A stretch of DNA of 64,000 bases from assembly GCA_035041965.1 (NCBI GenBank), contig JAPYMA010000216.1, positions 1 through 64,000 on the forward strand, given 5' to 3'. The translations under genes were made by a program, and so were the position numbers. Under the pieces are notes generated by a model that was not told the origin of the DNA, did not search any database, and worked only from the letters and a program-made list of their open reading frames with translations. Numbering within the stretch: position 1 is the stretch's first letter; the number at the start of each line of letters is the position of its first letter. This DNA is from Anisakis pegreffii (taxonomy: Eukaryota; Nematoda; Chromadorea; Rhabditida; Anisakidae). Shown here in pieces: positions 12,483-27,500 of the stretch.

Positions 12483-15400
12483 ATGGAAATGGTAAATCAA
12501 CTGAGTGGAACAGAACGGCCCGCAAGAGGACGTAAGTTACAAGACTGGACTAACAAGAATATTTTCGCGAGCTCAGTTGATGAAACTCTCTATCAACAAG
12601 CTCAACAAAATGAATTCCAAGGTATGTTTGATCTTGTTTGATCGTATTGGAACAACATTCATCGAATTCATATTTCTTGAAATGTTATCACGTGAAAAAT
12701 TCTCCATTCGAATGATATTCAACACTTCCTTACAATTGAATTTTCTCGTTCTTTTTCTCGAAAAACCTCTTTCCAGTTGTTTAACGTTCACTTAAGTAAG
12801 CCATATGACAATAATTTGAGTTGTTTTCAATTGTACGAATTATTGTAATTCTTGAACTTACGTTACACCTTCCATTAGATGATTTTTACATCCAGTCTTT
12901 AGAGTGTTCAACAATGAATAATTATAATGATGAAAATTTGAATAATCATAACTGAAGATTCATTTGAGTTCTCGGAATCAGTCGCATTTTAAAAGGCCGT
13001 GACAGCGTTGATAAAAATCATAATACCCAATAACAGTGATAGTGATGAATAAAAATGGCAAGTATGTAACAAAATCTAACAAGAATAAGAATGATGAAAT
13101 AGGAACAGATGGTGAACAAGTTGAAAAAGATTCGATTGACAGTGAGGGTTCTGGTAATAACGGTGAGCCAATAACGGCACTTCAAGCTGCCTGGAATGTC
13201 ACGAATGCCATTCAAGGAATGTTCATCGTTGGATTACCTGTCGCTGTTAAAGTTTGTTTCGATTATATCAATAGTAATAATGATAACAAGAATGGTGACG
13301 ACTAAAATATAACATTGATTGTTGCTCGTTTACGTTTGAATATTGAACGCATTGTAGCCCGGTGCCGGCAAATATTCTTTGAGTAGTAACATTCGAGTGC
13401 AGTTCATTCTTGAATGCGACGATGAGAAGAATGTTAAGTAGTGATTATTCGCTTTGTCCATAACGTTTTAGTGGGATTTGTGAAGCGTTGAATGCTTTTT
13501 GGTGAGAAATTTGAACATGGTAATATTAGTGGGCATAAAATTATTATTGCTTATACAATGACAAAACACTGTTGTAGGTTGGTGGATGGTGGACAATAGG
13601 AGCGTTGATTAGTGTGGCTTATATGTGCTATTGGACAGGTGTTCTTTTGATTGAGTGTCTTTACGAAAATGGTGTTAAGGTAAATGAATATAACTGCTAT
13701 TACCTGGTCGCTTCATTTCTTGACTCGGTGAATTTGTTGCTATCTTTGAGATGTGCTCATTTCGGCACACTTCTCGAAATCAGTCACCTTGGAAACTATG
13801 CTAAAGTATACCAAACATACTGAATTCAAGCCAGGGCTTGAATCAAATCGCATCGCTTTGCAAATCTTTACACATCAACTGCATTTTGTTGATGCATTCT
13901 CTGAAATTCTCATTCAATGTCTTCGAAGAAATGAGACCAATAGGCGTATGTGACATCAAGCAAAAGAAATTGAAATTTAAGGTTCGATATTCGTATCGAG
14001 AAGTTGCGGATAAATTCCATCCTGGAATGGGACGAATGGTACTCATTGCGCAATTAACTGAATTACTTAGTACATGTATTATTTACATTGTTATTGCTGC
14101 TGACCTATTGCAGAGTTGTATTCCGGCTATTGGTATAATTATTTTCGTTATTGATCTGATTCATTATCATCTTAGTGATGCACTTAATAAGTATGATTAT
14201 CATTGCGATTAGATAGTAAGGTACAAACCGAATCATCGCCTGGCTCAATCTGGATAAAATCTCTGACTTTGGTACGCCATTCAGTTTCGAGCAAACTTTA
14301 CTCTTTCAATATTCGACCCGAGATTGGTAGGCTGCGGGCTCGAATTCCGCTGATTGGGAAAAGTTTTGCTCGGAGCCGAATGGTCTGACAATGTTATGAA
14401 TTATTTTGAAGTGTATGTGATCCGTTTTCCCCTTTTGCGTGTTTTGGCAAGGCACCTCCCTTCACTGCCCCTCCACCTATTTTGCATGCTCGAACTTCAC
14501 ATAATATTCGGTCATATTTCAGTCGCCTTCTAGAAATTGAAAGTTATTTTTGTTGTTTACAAAGTTTTCATCTTCATCCTTTTCAACAGCATTATGAGAT
14601 TGCTATCATATGAGTGTCTTTAGTCAATATTTCCGTAATAGAAATTTCACTGCGCATCACTGTAATCGCTATCAAGTTTTCATTATCGCATTGAAGTGCG
14701 CCACTGACCGCTTGAAAATTTAAGTTTATTGTTAGATCGTTCGTCAGATCAACGCGTCTCGAAGTTCGCGACTCTGTTTTACCCGATAAATTTCCACATG
14801 ATTGTTTACGATGCTCATTATTATGGGTCCCTATCATTATGCGCTAAACTTTCATTGTCAACAAATTTTTTTGCGATCCCTTAAACAAATTACGTGACCT
14901 CTTTGGGCATTGGAACCAACGTTTTATGTGATACTGTAGGTGTGCAACGGAACTGTGCACTTCATGATGTTGTGCATTAAAATGTGAACAGTGAAAAAAT
15001 TCAGATAAGCCGGCATGGATGATGTTAGTGGCGGCAATACTATTGAGTTGTTCTTTCCTTGATTCGATTCGTATCGTCAGCAATTTAAGTTTAGCAAATG
15101 CTGTATCACATCTTATCGTCAACGCTATACTCGTCATTTATTGCCTTTCAAAGGTGAGCTGATCTCATTTCATCTATCAATTGATTCCAACTTATCGCTC
15201 AACTTTTTTATTGATCGATGCAAAATCGTGTCACTTTTACGCGAAGTACATTCGGACGAGAGGAGGATTTCTTCGGTGACATGAATCTCTTCTCGGCATC
15301 CCTCCGCTTTTCACTAGGGAGTACCTGGCGAAAGGCGGTGATGCCGAATCTATATCCAATGCGATTTCCCTCGTTTCCAACCCTAGTCCATATCCACTCC

Positions 15401-18400
15401 CTTGCTAGACCCGTAGCATTACATATAGTTATCGAACCATGAGCAATTAGTGATTCTGAGTTGGTGATTTTTTTCAGCGTATTGAATGAAATGAAAACTT
15501 GAAAGTTCAGATTTCTGAATGGGTTTGGGGTGAGGTTCCAATAGCGCTTGATATTCGGACACTACCAACGATGATCGGAGTGGTGGTTTTCGGTTATACA
15601 TCACACATCTTCTTGCCATCACTCGAAGCATCAATGCAGGTAAGTTGATGCGTTGTCCTTTAGTGATCAATATCGTTAATGTCATTATTATATTACTATC
15701 ATTATTATAGTCCTACAATTATCATTACTATTAACTTTATTATGACTGTTCTATCTTTCAAAGTGAATGAAATCACTCATCAGGCGTTCGAAATAATTTG
15801 TTTAAAAGTTCAGCGAGAATACTGAAAATAATTTTTCAATATCACAGAAATGGGTAAACTGAAGACGAGAATAAAAATGTTTTGAATGAGCAAATGATGA
15901 ATTTGTATGAGAGAGAATGTCAAAATTTGAGTGAGTTGTATTGTGTGCAAGTGGAGATTAAGCAGAAGAAGTCGTTCGGTTCAGTGCTTACGAAGCTAAT
16001 CACGCGTGAAACTTTCATGTGCATAGCACTCATCCAAAATCGATTATTCGTTATTTGTTAAAACGAATTTTATTTTATCCCGACGAAACTTCTCGAAGAA
16101 AATGAAGAGATTTGCAACTGAGTGAACAGTATTACTTATCTTTACTCATCACCATTCGAAATTAATATCAATTCACCTGCAGAAAAAAAAAGAAGTTGAA
16201 AACATTTTATCATTGAAATATTCCCTCGAAATATTTCTTTGATCATTTGAAATGATTGTATCGTATCGGATTGAAAGCATCAAAATTCACCGATTCCATA
16301 ACTCAATGTAACGTACAGACGGTTAGGGTGTTGAAGTCCGTTTCAAAATTTCAAGGTTAAGCAATGATAAATATTTCTGCGGAGGCCTCTGTTCACATTT
16401 CTGCAAATTTCAATCGACTGAAATTTCGTATGCAAATAAAATGTTCATATTTCCCTCACGGTCAGACTTTTTATGAATTCCCTTAAAGAAATTCTCTTAG
16501 CGATCTCGACCAGCTCAACATCACAACGCAATAAGCAATGGATCCATTCTTTCTCCATGATCGTATCCGCCACATATAACACAATACGACTTTCGTGAAA
16601 TGTCACAATTACAATTTCGTTGAATTTCGTAATATTATTAAAGTAATTTGCATTTAAGGATCCAAGTGAATTCAAGTGGATGCTTAAATGGTCACATATA
16701 ACCGCAGCCATTTTTAAATCCATATTCGGATTACTCGGCTTTCTGACGTTTGGTGAGCTGACTCAAAACGAAATCTCTAATTCACTGCCGAACCAATCTT
16801 TCAAAGTAATCAATCACTTCTGATTTTATTCACTCTCGAAACTTCAAATTTTATTTCGTTCTCTCAATTTTTCGATGTTTTATGGCCGATAATTTCTTCC
16901 GAGCAAATTAAAAATATCGAAGAACTCTGTGACGATTGAATCCATTTCTGTAAAATCGCTTCAATGGAGAATAACGTTGGTACCCACTCACATGCCAAAC
17001 TCATTATAAGTGATCTCGATGAATATTAATGACAAACGACTCCATAATTGGCCAACCGAATTCACCTGTAGCCAACTTTCTGTCTTTTTGGTGTGCAGTG
17101 GACTTTCGTTGGTGAACTTTGTGCATTTGAAATCGAGAAATTATTTTCTTTATATTTTGTAAATAGTACGAAATGATTGCTTATTAATGTGATGCTTGAG
17201 CTCATCAATATTCTAGGAAAAGAATGAAATTTTCAAAATATCATTAATAATAGCCGTTTTGTCGATTGTCCTGAATGCCATTTGGATTTTTCAATATTTA
17301 TCACAATACTTTTTTAAAATCTTAAGTTCCACATACAATGTATGTCTAAGAAAGTATAGTACTGTGCATCTGGATCACATTGATTAATTTGAATTGCTTA
17401 TGTTGAATTTGTGAGGATTCATGAAGAGTGCTTTAAGAACACTTGCCCGTTTATAATCAGGAAACAATCGCTTAATTACGCTCAATTCTTTGGAGTTGTT
17501 TCGTTGAGTTCGATTCAAAATCACACGGTTATACTTTTGAAATAAGTTTAGTTGAAAAATGAAATCAATAAAGTAAGAATGTGATGAGTGAATGGAACAG
17601 AAACGATATTATATACGCAGAGGTATTGCCATTCTGTGAATGTATTAAATGCTAACCAAAATAACGTTGAATCGTTCATAAGATTTGCAGTTAATGCAAA
17701 GAAATATTGAAGGATTCATACGTAACGATTGTCGATTCATTTAACTGAAAAGAGAAATTGTTTTGAAAGCAACATTCAAAAATGAGCAAATAAATAAATA
17801 AATGCGTCCACTACATAACCAATATCGTCATCATCATAATCATCCCTAATTCATCTCTTAAGCAGGCTTTAACAATCTTCATTTATGAGCTTTCTTTGTG
17901 TTGTTTAAGCAATATGTTTTTTCGAGTAGAATTTCGATGTAAAGCAATGAATTTGAATACTCATAACGCTTAACGTCCACTTCACCGTGCTTATGCTTAT
18001 CACTATTCATGCATCGTATTCTTTCTTCTTCTTCTACCATTCATTCTTCCAAAGATAAAGCCTCGATTCCTTATTCAAACAAATCTTATGGGCATCCATC
18101 CGTCCATCCGTCCATTCCAACGCGACAATGCACTGATGCATATGCAATAATCATCATTCATTCACATCCCATCCATATTTATTACGATGCCCCACAATTC
18201 ACGTCATTCATCCTGCCACATCAAATGCATCATTTAGAGAACAATACTTTTAATAGCGTGCTTTAGCAATTCATCGTTTCGTCACACATCGCATCCTCAA
18301 CACCATAACACTGCAAGTATTCATGATGAATCGAAAGGAGAAAGATTTGTTTTGAGATGAGTTCCATCGGAAGGGGACATTGCGATTGGATTGATTCAAT

Positions 18401-19825
18401 AAGACACGAAATGAGAAAGAATACTGTTGTTATTTCACCGATTGCATCGCAAATGTATCGCATTATAGATCAATGAGAAATGAAATTTGAAGTGGAAACA
18501 AAGTAGAATTGTTTGAATGGATTACTTTTTGTCTTTATTGTAAGAACAGTTTCATAAACGCGATTGCAAGGTCAATATCGAAATAATCCCCACTTAGCAA
18601 ACAAGTGAGAAGAATTGTAATCGAAATCAATTTTACCTATTAACAATGACAATTCAATAAGTTTACACATTTGAATTGTTTTCTTTTTGGAGCAGTTCAC
18701 GAAGGAAATTTAATGTGATCGATTCAGAGGATTGATCGAAATTTTGATTCAAAATTTACCGTTCAAGTTTGGTTATTCGTTCAGTCAATCAAAAAAACTT
18801 CACAAAAAAGAGTTCCACCATTTCATTGGAATACTTGAGCTTATGAAACTGAACTATGCTTTATAGGTTGTCGTTAATTTGGTGTTGGTTGTAAAGGCGT
18901 TGCTCTCTTATCCGCTACCGTATTTTGCTGCCGTTCAACTTCTCAAAGATAATCTCTTCCTTGGTGCTCACAAAACTCTTTTTTCAAGGTTTTCGAATTT
19001 TTATTTTCCGTTCGTTTCGTCGTTTCATTATTCAATCAGTTCATTATCAAATATTGCTCTCAATTCGTTCAACTATCAATTTCTACCCAACTGATTTTAT
19101 TTCGAGAGTTCAGAAAGAAATTCTTCTCAATACTCCTCACAGGTTACGATAAAATAGTCTCGGCGAATTTTATAGATCAATAAAATCGTTGTTAGAGTTG
19201 CGCGATTATTTGATAGCCAGATGAAACCCTTCTATCAAATGAAATGTCATCACCATTGAAATTTTCATACGAACAACCTCTTAAATGTTTTCTAAGTAGC
19301 GAATCGTAACATTTTGTTGATCGCACGCAAATATAACAATGAAACATTCTTCGAACACAATACTCAAATACTTTAGAAGTATTCTCAAAGTTACATCTTA
19401 AACATTACATTTTTCAATAAACTTCAAGTACGCTGACTGACGCAATCATAAATATCAAAATGATTCTCGTTTAAACGACAATTTTGGAAAACCAAGCTAA
19501 TTTCAGCTGTTACGGTGTTGGTAATACGCTACGTGAATGGGCATTATTTCTACGAATATTACTGCTGTTGTTCACGTTGACCGTTGCGATGTCAGTGCCG
19601 TATTTGATTGAACTGATGGGTCTTATTGGTAACATCACCGGCACTATGCTCAGTTTCATATGGCCAGCTTTGTTCCATTTGAGGATAAAGGCACAGTTCA
19701 GCAGCGATCAACGGGATCGACGTTTCGACTACTTTATCATTGCTATCGGCATTTGTGTGATGTCTGTTGGCATTTATTACTCATCCATTGAATTGGCGAA
19801 TGCTATTCAGTATGGACAACGTTAG
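12483..19825 (+). CDS. unc-47: Vesicular GABA transporter (VGAT/VIAAT, SLC32 family)
   Basis: Proton-coupled transporter that loads GABA (and glycine in vertebrates) into synaptic vesicles. Nine exons: 12483-12621, 13037-13251, 13578-13679, 13982-14132, 15005-15153, 15511-15639, 16659-16805, 18867-18988 and 19507-19825. All phases close, giving 490 residues, the usual size for nematode UNC-47. The N-terminus (about 105 residues) is hydrophilic and cytosolic. The amino-acid/auxin permease fold follows, with family landmarks QAAWNVTNAIQGMFIVGLP, AYMCYWTGVLLIECLYENG, AQLTELLSTCIIY, VVFGYTSHIFLPSLE, VVKALLSYPLPYFAAVQLL and LMGLIGNITGTMLSFIWPAL. The first exon is the least certain: it lacks strong similarity, but its phase-1 donor fits exon 2 exactly. 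Intron 7 is about 2 kb. Intron 4 holds a diverged fold-back repeat. Confidence 0.95.
14219..14395 (-). repeat. Diverged fold-back element, third copy
   Basis: Lies in intron 4 of unc-47. Read on the minus strand it matches the fold-back elements at 22234 and 57375: an arm ('gtcagaccattcgg', 'gagcaaaactttt'), its partner arm ('aaagtttgctcgaaac', 'gtaccaaagtca') and the 'gagccaggcgatgat' tail. Its loop is about 50 bases, against about 10 in the copy at 22234. The loop holds GGCTCGAATTCC (14337-14348, plus strand), which resembles a Pol III B box. No clear target duplication remains. Confidence 0.6.
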
Positions 19826-21513
19826 ATGAGTGATCGATGTGTCATGCTGCGTCGTTTTTTGTGTGCGAGTTGGTAACGACACGGAATTTTGAAGTGCAAC
19901 ATTCAAACAACATTCCTCGTGGACATTTCTTCAGATTTGCACTCCTCACTTCGAACTGAACCCAGAAAAACCCCGTCCTCGTATGTAAAATTATGCATCC
20001 ATTGTCTTATCGTTAATATGCAGCAGCAATCCAAGAATTTCATTTTATGAATTTTATGTTGGAAGCAATCCGCGGCGCTTTGTGAATACATACGTTCACT
20101 TCGTATTCAGCTTATAATTATGATTATCGTTGAGAAGATGTTATTTTGTGAATGCAATCGTTTCTCTTTTACATCGATTCTTTCTTTTAGAGAAATAATT
20201 TTTACTCAGTTCACAATTATTCGCCATCTTAACGACGGACGACACAACATTACTTCGAATTCGATGGCATAAACTTCATGATACACATCATTCACAATCG
20301 CCATTCGAATGCTACAACTCACTGATCATCTCTCAGAACTTTCGAAATTTACGTTTCACTTGCGTACAATCAATACAGCGATATTTTCGCTCTTCGACTT
20401 CTAGATTTCAGCTGTTGACTTCACAGTGAACATACGACATCGAGCTTGCGATTGTGAACAATCAGGGTAACACAATACAAACAGAACGAATACGCTTCCA
20501 GAGAATTTCATATCAAAAATAAAATTTATAAATCATTCAAACACTATTTAAGATGAAGTAAGTAGGAAAAAAACAAAAAACAGTAAAATAAATAAATACA
20601 AACTGCATACGGCCGCTCATTACATCACATATTTACATAATTATGAATGAAATCAACCAACAACAACAACAACAACAAAATAACTCAATAATAAACGCAA
20701 CAAACAAATTTTTAATAACGAAAACGAGGTCAACGTAACAACACAATACAACAACAACAACTACAACAAGAGCTTCTTATCCGTCCCTGTCCATCGTCGA
20801 CTAAAACCATTCAAAATAAACACTTCCAAAATTTTCATTATACATCACGCGATACACTCGAAACGCTACAACAGTATCGCCAACCATACACATCAACAGC
20901 AATTTAAAGTAATTTATGTTCTCTAAATAAAGTAATTCAACAGCAATTCAAAGTGCGTTCTGTGCTATTTTTTGGTCGCTTTCCGTATGTTCTGTAAACC
21001 TTTAAGCGAACCCGCATAAACGAGAACAGTTTTGAAGCATTTTCAAAATGGTGCCTTTTCATCATCAGTAAATTGTAACGATCGCTCATCATAGCAATAA
21101 TAACGATTTACGAAAGTTTCAACCACACCACCATAATTCAACAAGGATACAATAAACTGCTGATAAACAACGCATTGACAAATGATAGAAATTCTCCTCT
21201 TCTACGGTAACAAGCATCAAAAAGCAAAAGGACGGAAGGCATCAACCATGAGATCCGGAAGCAAGTGTCATCAAACAAACGGCTCGGCTAGACTCGACAC
21301 TTCACTTTGATCGTTCACGACTTCGACTGCTCTCTTGACTGCAACAAAACAATAACGATCATAAATACAACCATAAACCAACAACAACAACCGATTCAGC
21401 GATACGCAATCCATGACTGAACGCAGCGTTCTCATCGTATCATTTATAAAGCCACATTTTAAAAAAAAACCATCCCATTAAGAGTATTAAGAGCAACAAA
21501 GAGCGATGCAAAC
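19826..21513. other. Convergent intergenic region between unc-47 and thoc-2
   Basis: No coding exon recognised. It should hold the 3' UTRs of both genes. CAA-rich runs occur near 20660-20690 and 20735-20770. A short direct repeat around 'caacagcaatt-aaagt' lies at 20896-20955. Confidence 0.5.
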
Positions 21514-24500
21514 TCACGATCGTGGTGGCTCTCGAGAACGTCGACGTCTTGAACTTGATCGATTCGTTGCTGGAGACAAGTCTGGAGTTTTGAAACCTAA
21601 CAATATAAGCAATTTCATAGTTTGTGCAGAATGTTTCGTTTGTGTAACTGGTGGTTCTTGAGAAGAAACAACCAAAATCGATCATCGACAGGGTTTGAAT
21701 CACCGCAAATTAACAAAACAACCATCTTGAACTATAACCAATTAGATCTGATTTGATAACGAGTGAGTGTGCACATAAATATGAATAATCGAATGACTGC
21801 CCAACATTCTATCAAATTCAAAACAACGAACAATTGTTTACGCTCTGCTCAGTCCACTAATAACTGCAATTACATTATTCAAAATTCCTCTATGTATAAT
21901 CAGTGATATAATCAAATCTCTCAACTCACCAAACGTCTGTTAGCAACAAACACATCAACAATACAACCATACAAACGAACTATTGCTCATCAAACAATTC
22001 AGAAATCTTTCGAACCTCTTGATTCTGGCGTTCTTTCTGTCGGGGAGGTTTTTTCTCGACGGGCCACTTTTGTCGAACTTTCACTGCAATTCGACAAAAA
22101 TGATAACGTGCATAATTCTTTCGTTAAGTTTTCAATTATCGTCATTCATATTCAGATTTAAGGATAATTCAACGATGAAGCGATAACAACGATCATAATC
22201 AGACAACATTAATGAATAAAACACATTTTCATGATTAATGCTATTGGTACACCACTCGGTTTCAAGCAAAACTTTCCTCCGCGAACGGGAAAGTTTTGCT
22301 TGAAACCGAGTGGTGTACCAATAGCATTAATGTTGTGAGCCTGAGCCAGGCTATGATCCGGCTTGTATCTATTATCCACATTTTCATGCTCATCAGAACG
22401 ACAGAGAGTTGTCACATAAAGAGAAACGTACACGTTGACATCGTTGGTATCGCCAGGCCGTTTCCACGACTTTTCTCGAGTTTTGCTGATGTGCTGATCT
22501 TCGCTGGGCGTCTGTTTGCTTTTGCTCTTAATTAATACCAACAACCATTAGCAGTGCAATCTTAGTAGATATTAGAATACGTGTTCGGTTACGATTACGA
22601 ACAAATGTAAACATTTTAATATAGCGAATGAATATTAAGCAGCCACTGACTACAGCAGATGGAGCGATATTTTCATTACGCTGTTGTTTCCGTCGTTCAT
22701 CCTTCTTTTCATCATGCTTCGATCGATCTTTTTCACGATGCGAACTGACCACTTCATCGTCGACTACTTTTGATGAACGCACCTGCAAGCAACGATCCCA
22801 TTACAGGATCCGAATCCACTTTGAATCCTCATTAAGTTAACAGTTGAGGCAATAAATCAAGTCTCATTAAAATAATACAATATGTCGTGCTTATTTCGTA
22901 TATATTCGACTCATGTCTAATGCAATCTGATAAATTATCTCTGATGTAACTGAACATCAGCGATTGCGTACAAGCGTTTACATCATAATAACAATGAAAG
23001 TCGATGGATAAAATTCATTGCGCTGACCAACCTTCTTAGAAGTATGACCGCTATCTGTATGGTGTGTGGATGAAGACGATGGAGGTGAGGCACACACCTC
23101 ACCCTCTTCCATTTTTTGCTCTTCTTTACTGGCGGTCTTGTTGGTTTGAGAGTTTGATTCACGATTGTGTCTTGTTTCAACGTTTTTTGATGATGAATTC
23201 TTTGATGATACAGTTACCTCGGTTGAATTCGACGACACTTCTGTAATGCATCTGATAATGTCGAATTAAAGCAATTCTATCAGTATCATTCAATTCGATA
23301 AACTCATGAACATATCTTCAGAAATCCAATGAATTCATGAAAGTAGCGCTCATTTGGATATAACTTTAAATCAGCCAACTTAAATTGCGTTCAAGAAAAG
23401 GCCTAGATTCAAACGAATACACACTCACCATTCAGTTTTCTTGTCCTAATAATACTCTAAATTTTCGTTCCATCAGAATTTTTGTTTCATTTGTTACTTA
23501 CGGATTGTACTTTTCATACGCAGAAGTGTTTATTAAATAAATATTATCATTTTAATAAAAGAAGAAAATACGCCAAAAACGAACTATTCTTTTTGTGTGC
23601 AGGTGAATCGTTCTTCACCGTGACGTTCGTTGTGCTGGCACGTTTTCGTTCATCTGCATTCGTTGAAGCAGTAACGGATTTCGAACTGATCGCATCAGTT
23701 TTCGGATCATTCGACGAGATCTGCGATGCGGACGATTTGCCGTGATCAGACGACGACGACGACTTCGATGCGGTCGTGGTCGTATTGCGGTTGGCGCTTG
23801 ATGAATTCACAATCGACGATTTCACAGCCAATTCACCGTTCACGGACGTCGTCGTTCGTTGCTTTGTGCTCGCAGCATCCGCAGCTTCAGTGCCACCGTC
23901 CCGCTTGCCACTCGCTTCTGAATCGTTCGCCTTCTTTGAATCACTCGACTCGGTTCCCTTCACCGTCACTTTTTTTGCCACACTTTCGCTCTGTTGTTGT
24001 TGTTGTTGTGCCTTGGGATTGTTGGCGACTTCGTTGGAGGACGCCTTTGAAACTGTCACTTTTTGTGTTGTTGTCTTCTTGGCAGTCAGCGCCGACCTCT
24101 GAATTCCATTAACAATACGACAATTCCATTATACACTACAGATTACGCATTCACCACTCAAATTATGCGATGTCAACGAAACATTAAAAGCAAATAAACA
24201 ATAAACGAACGAACATTATGGAATTGAGCTTCGGTGAAAACACTGGTTTTTCGCATCTGAAGATGAGATGCGTACGAAGCAGCCATTAAGGACAGATCGT
24301 CGCGATTACCCTTCTCGGAGTCACGAACCTTCATCACAACCTTCTGTATACTGCCAACGTGAGATTCGATTAACGGAAAATACTGTAACACCTGCAATAC
24401 AAGAAACGCTCGTTGACACAATCCAATCGTTATTATCCAAAACGCAATTTCGATTGAAAGCTAGCTTGAAAAAAATTTTCATCATTCGATGAAAATGCGC

Positions 24501-27500
24501 AAACAATGACATTAGTAACGACGTACAGTGATAATCAGAAAAACAATTAAATAGCGACAGTGAAAAAAAAAACAGCAATACCTTTGTCATAACGATAAGA
24601 CAGTTCCTCATAAGCACATAGTTACCACCGTTCATAATAGCAACAGATGAACGTGCCATACGGAATTGCCACTTATGGCACAGTGATCTGAAATCACACA
24701 AAATGATTATTTTGTTTCTGATACGAGCAGCACGTCTTCCATGCTCAAATAATTCAAAACCAATTTTTTTTTGAATCTATGAATTATTCACCAAGAATCT
24801 TTGACCACAACGAAATAATAATACTGAATCTAAAGCAAAACCACCCACCTATAGGATTCGAAGTTCATTCCGCCATTATGGCTTTCTGTGATTCCCTCGG
24901 CGTTACGAGTGTGTAGCTTGGTCATGAAACCAGGAAATCCGTGACATTCCTTAAACAATAACAAGTAAACTTTTGCGAAGACAAACTTATCGCCAACTTT
25001 TACGAACAGCACCGTGAAAGAATCGTATTTTACGCACTCATAATAACGTATCAATACAAGAAAACACGTCTACATAAAGTACGCATCATTCGCTATCGTT
25101 GTTGCTATAAATGCAATTTGCCGAATTTAGGAGTGAACAAATAATTAGATGGATAAATACTCGAAGCAAACCTTTTCAAAGACATTTTTGTCACCATGCC
25201 ATCGCTGTACAATCTCCAACATCAACGATAAGAATCTACCGAAGCAATTCGCCTCGTTCTCAGTGAATGCAGTCAGTATTATTGCGATGTCGTTGAAAAG
25301 CTGAAATTTCATGGCCCTAATGAAATGAAATTTCTTAAAAGTGCACGAGTGTACAGTCCAAACGGCCAGAAAGTCATCAATATTTCTCACAACTGCTTCC
25401 CTCTATTCTGATCAAAAACATCTCAATGCGAAAGAGAATGCAATTAATCACCTTATCAAAGAAGAATACGGTCTGAAAGAACCCGGTTCGTTGCTGATGT
25501 AAAAGATGCACAAAGTGTGCACAATAAACAGCGTCAATGTCCGTGAAAACAGCTCGTGGCAATATGCAATACTGAAGAAATCGTGCCATTTGCATACCGC
25601 GCATATCTGTAAGTTCATTTCAATTTTAAAATAATAATACTATTGACCAAAACAACGTCAATAATCATAATAGTAAGAAACCGAAAATAACAACAGTAAT
25701 CAAAACGGCAATACGAAAACCAAACTAATTCTTCTCTTCTCTCACACATTTTCAACGTCAAGTGAATAATTACATTTACATTTTAATTCAAGTTGTTTCG
25801 CGAAACGATGTGACGACTCGCTAAAACGTCAATAATCAACCTCATCACGATTAGTATTCAACGAATTATTCGTTTATTTGAGTTCATTAGAATCACAAAC
25901 TGCTCATTGATAATCAAGAAGCTTACTCGGAGCACAATCCGCGAACAGAAGTTCTTTGTCGTGCCGTAATATGGCGAGAATACGCTCGACGTGATCGTTC
26001 TGTTTCTTCAACTCATCACTCAACTTCTTTTCGACGCCCTTCAGTTGCTCTTCTTCTTTTGCTCGTTTTGTTTTGCTCTACAATTAATCCTCTTTTGGCT
26101 ATTCAAATCTGAGTAACAAAAATGAAATGAACGACAACGCATCATCTCACCACTGAAAATTGTCCATCAAAGTAAAACAATAACTCTAAAAGATATCGAA
26201 ACTTTCCGCATCTCGCTTTGCAAATTCATCTAACATCTGAACAACTTACAATCTCAACGTTATCGGCAAGAGTCGCTAATGATCGACGAACGCGTTGAAT
26301 TTCCTTTTCGTAGGCTGCTTTCGGTACACTTATGTCATACATGGTCAGTGTCCAAAAGATGATGAACACTCTGAAAGGAACACTCAACATTTCATACGCA
26401 TCAACAAATTAATTCAAAAACAAACATTTTATTTGAAGTTGTTGAGAATTATGCTCAGCAATGAGTTTTTCAACAAATATTGAGGGGCAACACTGATAAA
26501 AAGGACCAATTTGATAGGAAATCCCAAAAGACTTACTTCGATGAAATGTCAGCCCAAAGTGTTTCAGGCATGAGCGGCATAAGTTTTTTTTCGATGTTCG
26601 ACAGTTCCTCGTCGAATGCACTTTTGAAAAGAGCAAATTTACGATTCGTATCCAATTTCGTTTTGTTTCCATCCGCATCACGCAAAGCACGACGACATTT
26701 GTCGAAGTTACTCTGAAATCAACTCGAATCAAATACATATGAAAAAGTCACACGATCCAGTCTCAAAATTTGTGCCAGATGAATGACGGATCAGCCAACT
26801 TAAAGAACTGAAAAACTCAAATATCGTCTATTATATTCTAATGAAGAATATCCGTCTGCAGGGAAATGCTTCGTGCTTGCCTCCAAGCCAAACGCTTGAA
26901 TAAGCAAAGTGAAACATCAACAGCTCCACATTAGAGATGCACGGATGTGAAAACAAGACGCAACACGCGAGCAGTTTGATCACGATGTTTGTGACAGAAT
27001 AAAACAAAACTGTTGAATCTTTCAATGTGAACACTTCCAGAAAAACAAAAGAATATTTCCCTTACCTAAAATTCTGAGTTGTGTCGTATCTCAACGGAAA
27101 AAGTTACAACAAGTGAACAACCGAAAATTAAGAATAAAAGAAACAATTCAGTGAATGAGAACAACTAAAAAACCAACGTATATTCGATGCAAGTACGACG
27201 GTCTGCACAGAAAGAACGCAGCGTCAGTTGGCAGATAATACTTCGAGATGAGCTCATCGATTGACATTATTCGATCGCTGTATTCATCTTGACGTAGATT
27301 CGAACGCAGAAACGATCCGAATTGTACGAGTGTCTCTTGGCACTGCAATCAAACGTCGTATTGCAATAAGTGAAGTTTTTAGGGAGTCAGAAAAAACGAC
27401 TGAATGATAATAACCTGATCGAGCATTTTAGCAGCGAGTTTGAGTGGGATATCGTTTGATTCAATGAAAACAATACAGTTGCGTTGCTGAGCGATCAGAA

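Noticed and set aside
23726..24112. Plus-strand frames of 108 and 128 codons opposite thoc-2 exon 28
   Set aside because: They mirror the Ser/Thr/Lys-rich coding exon on the other strand.
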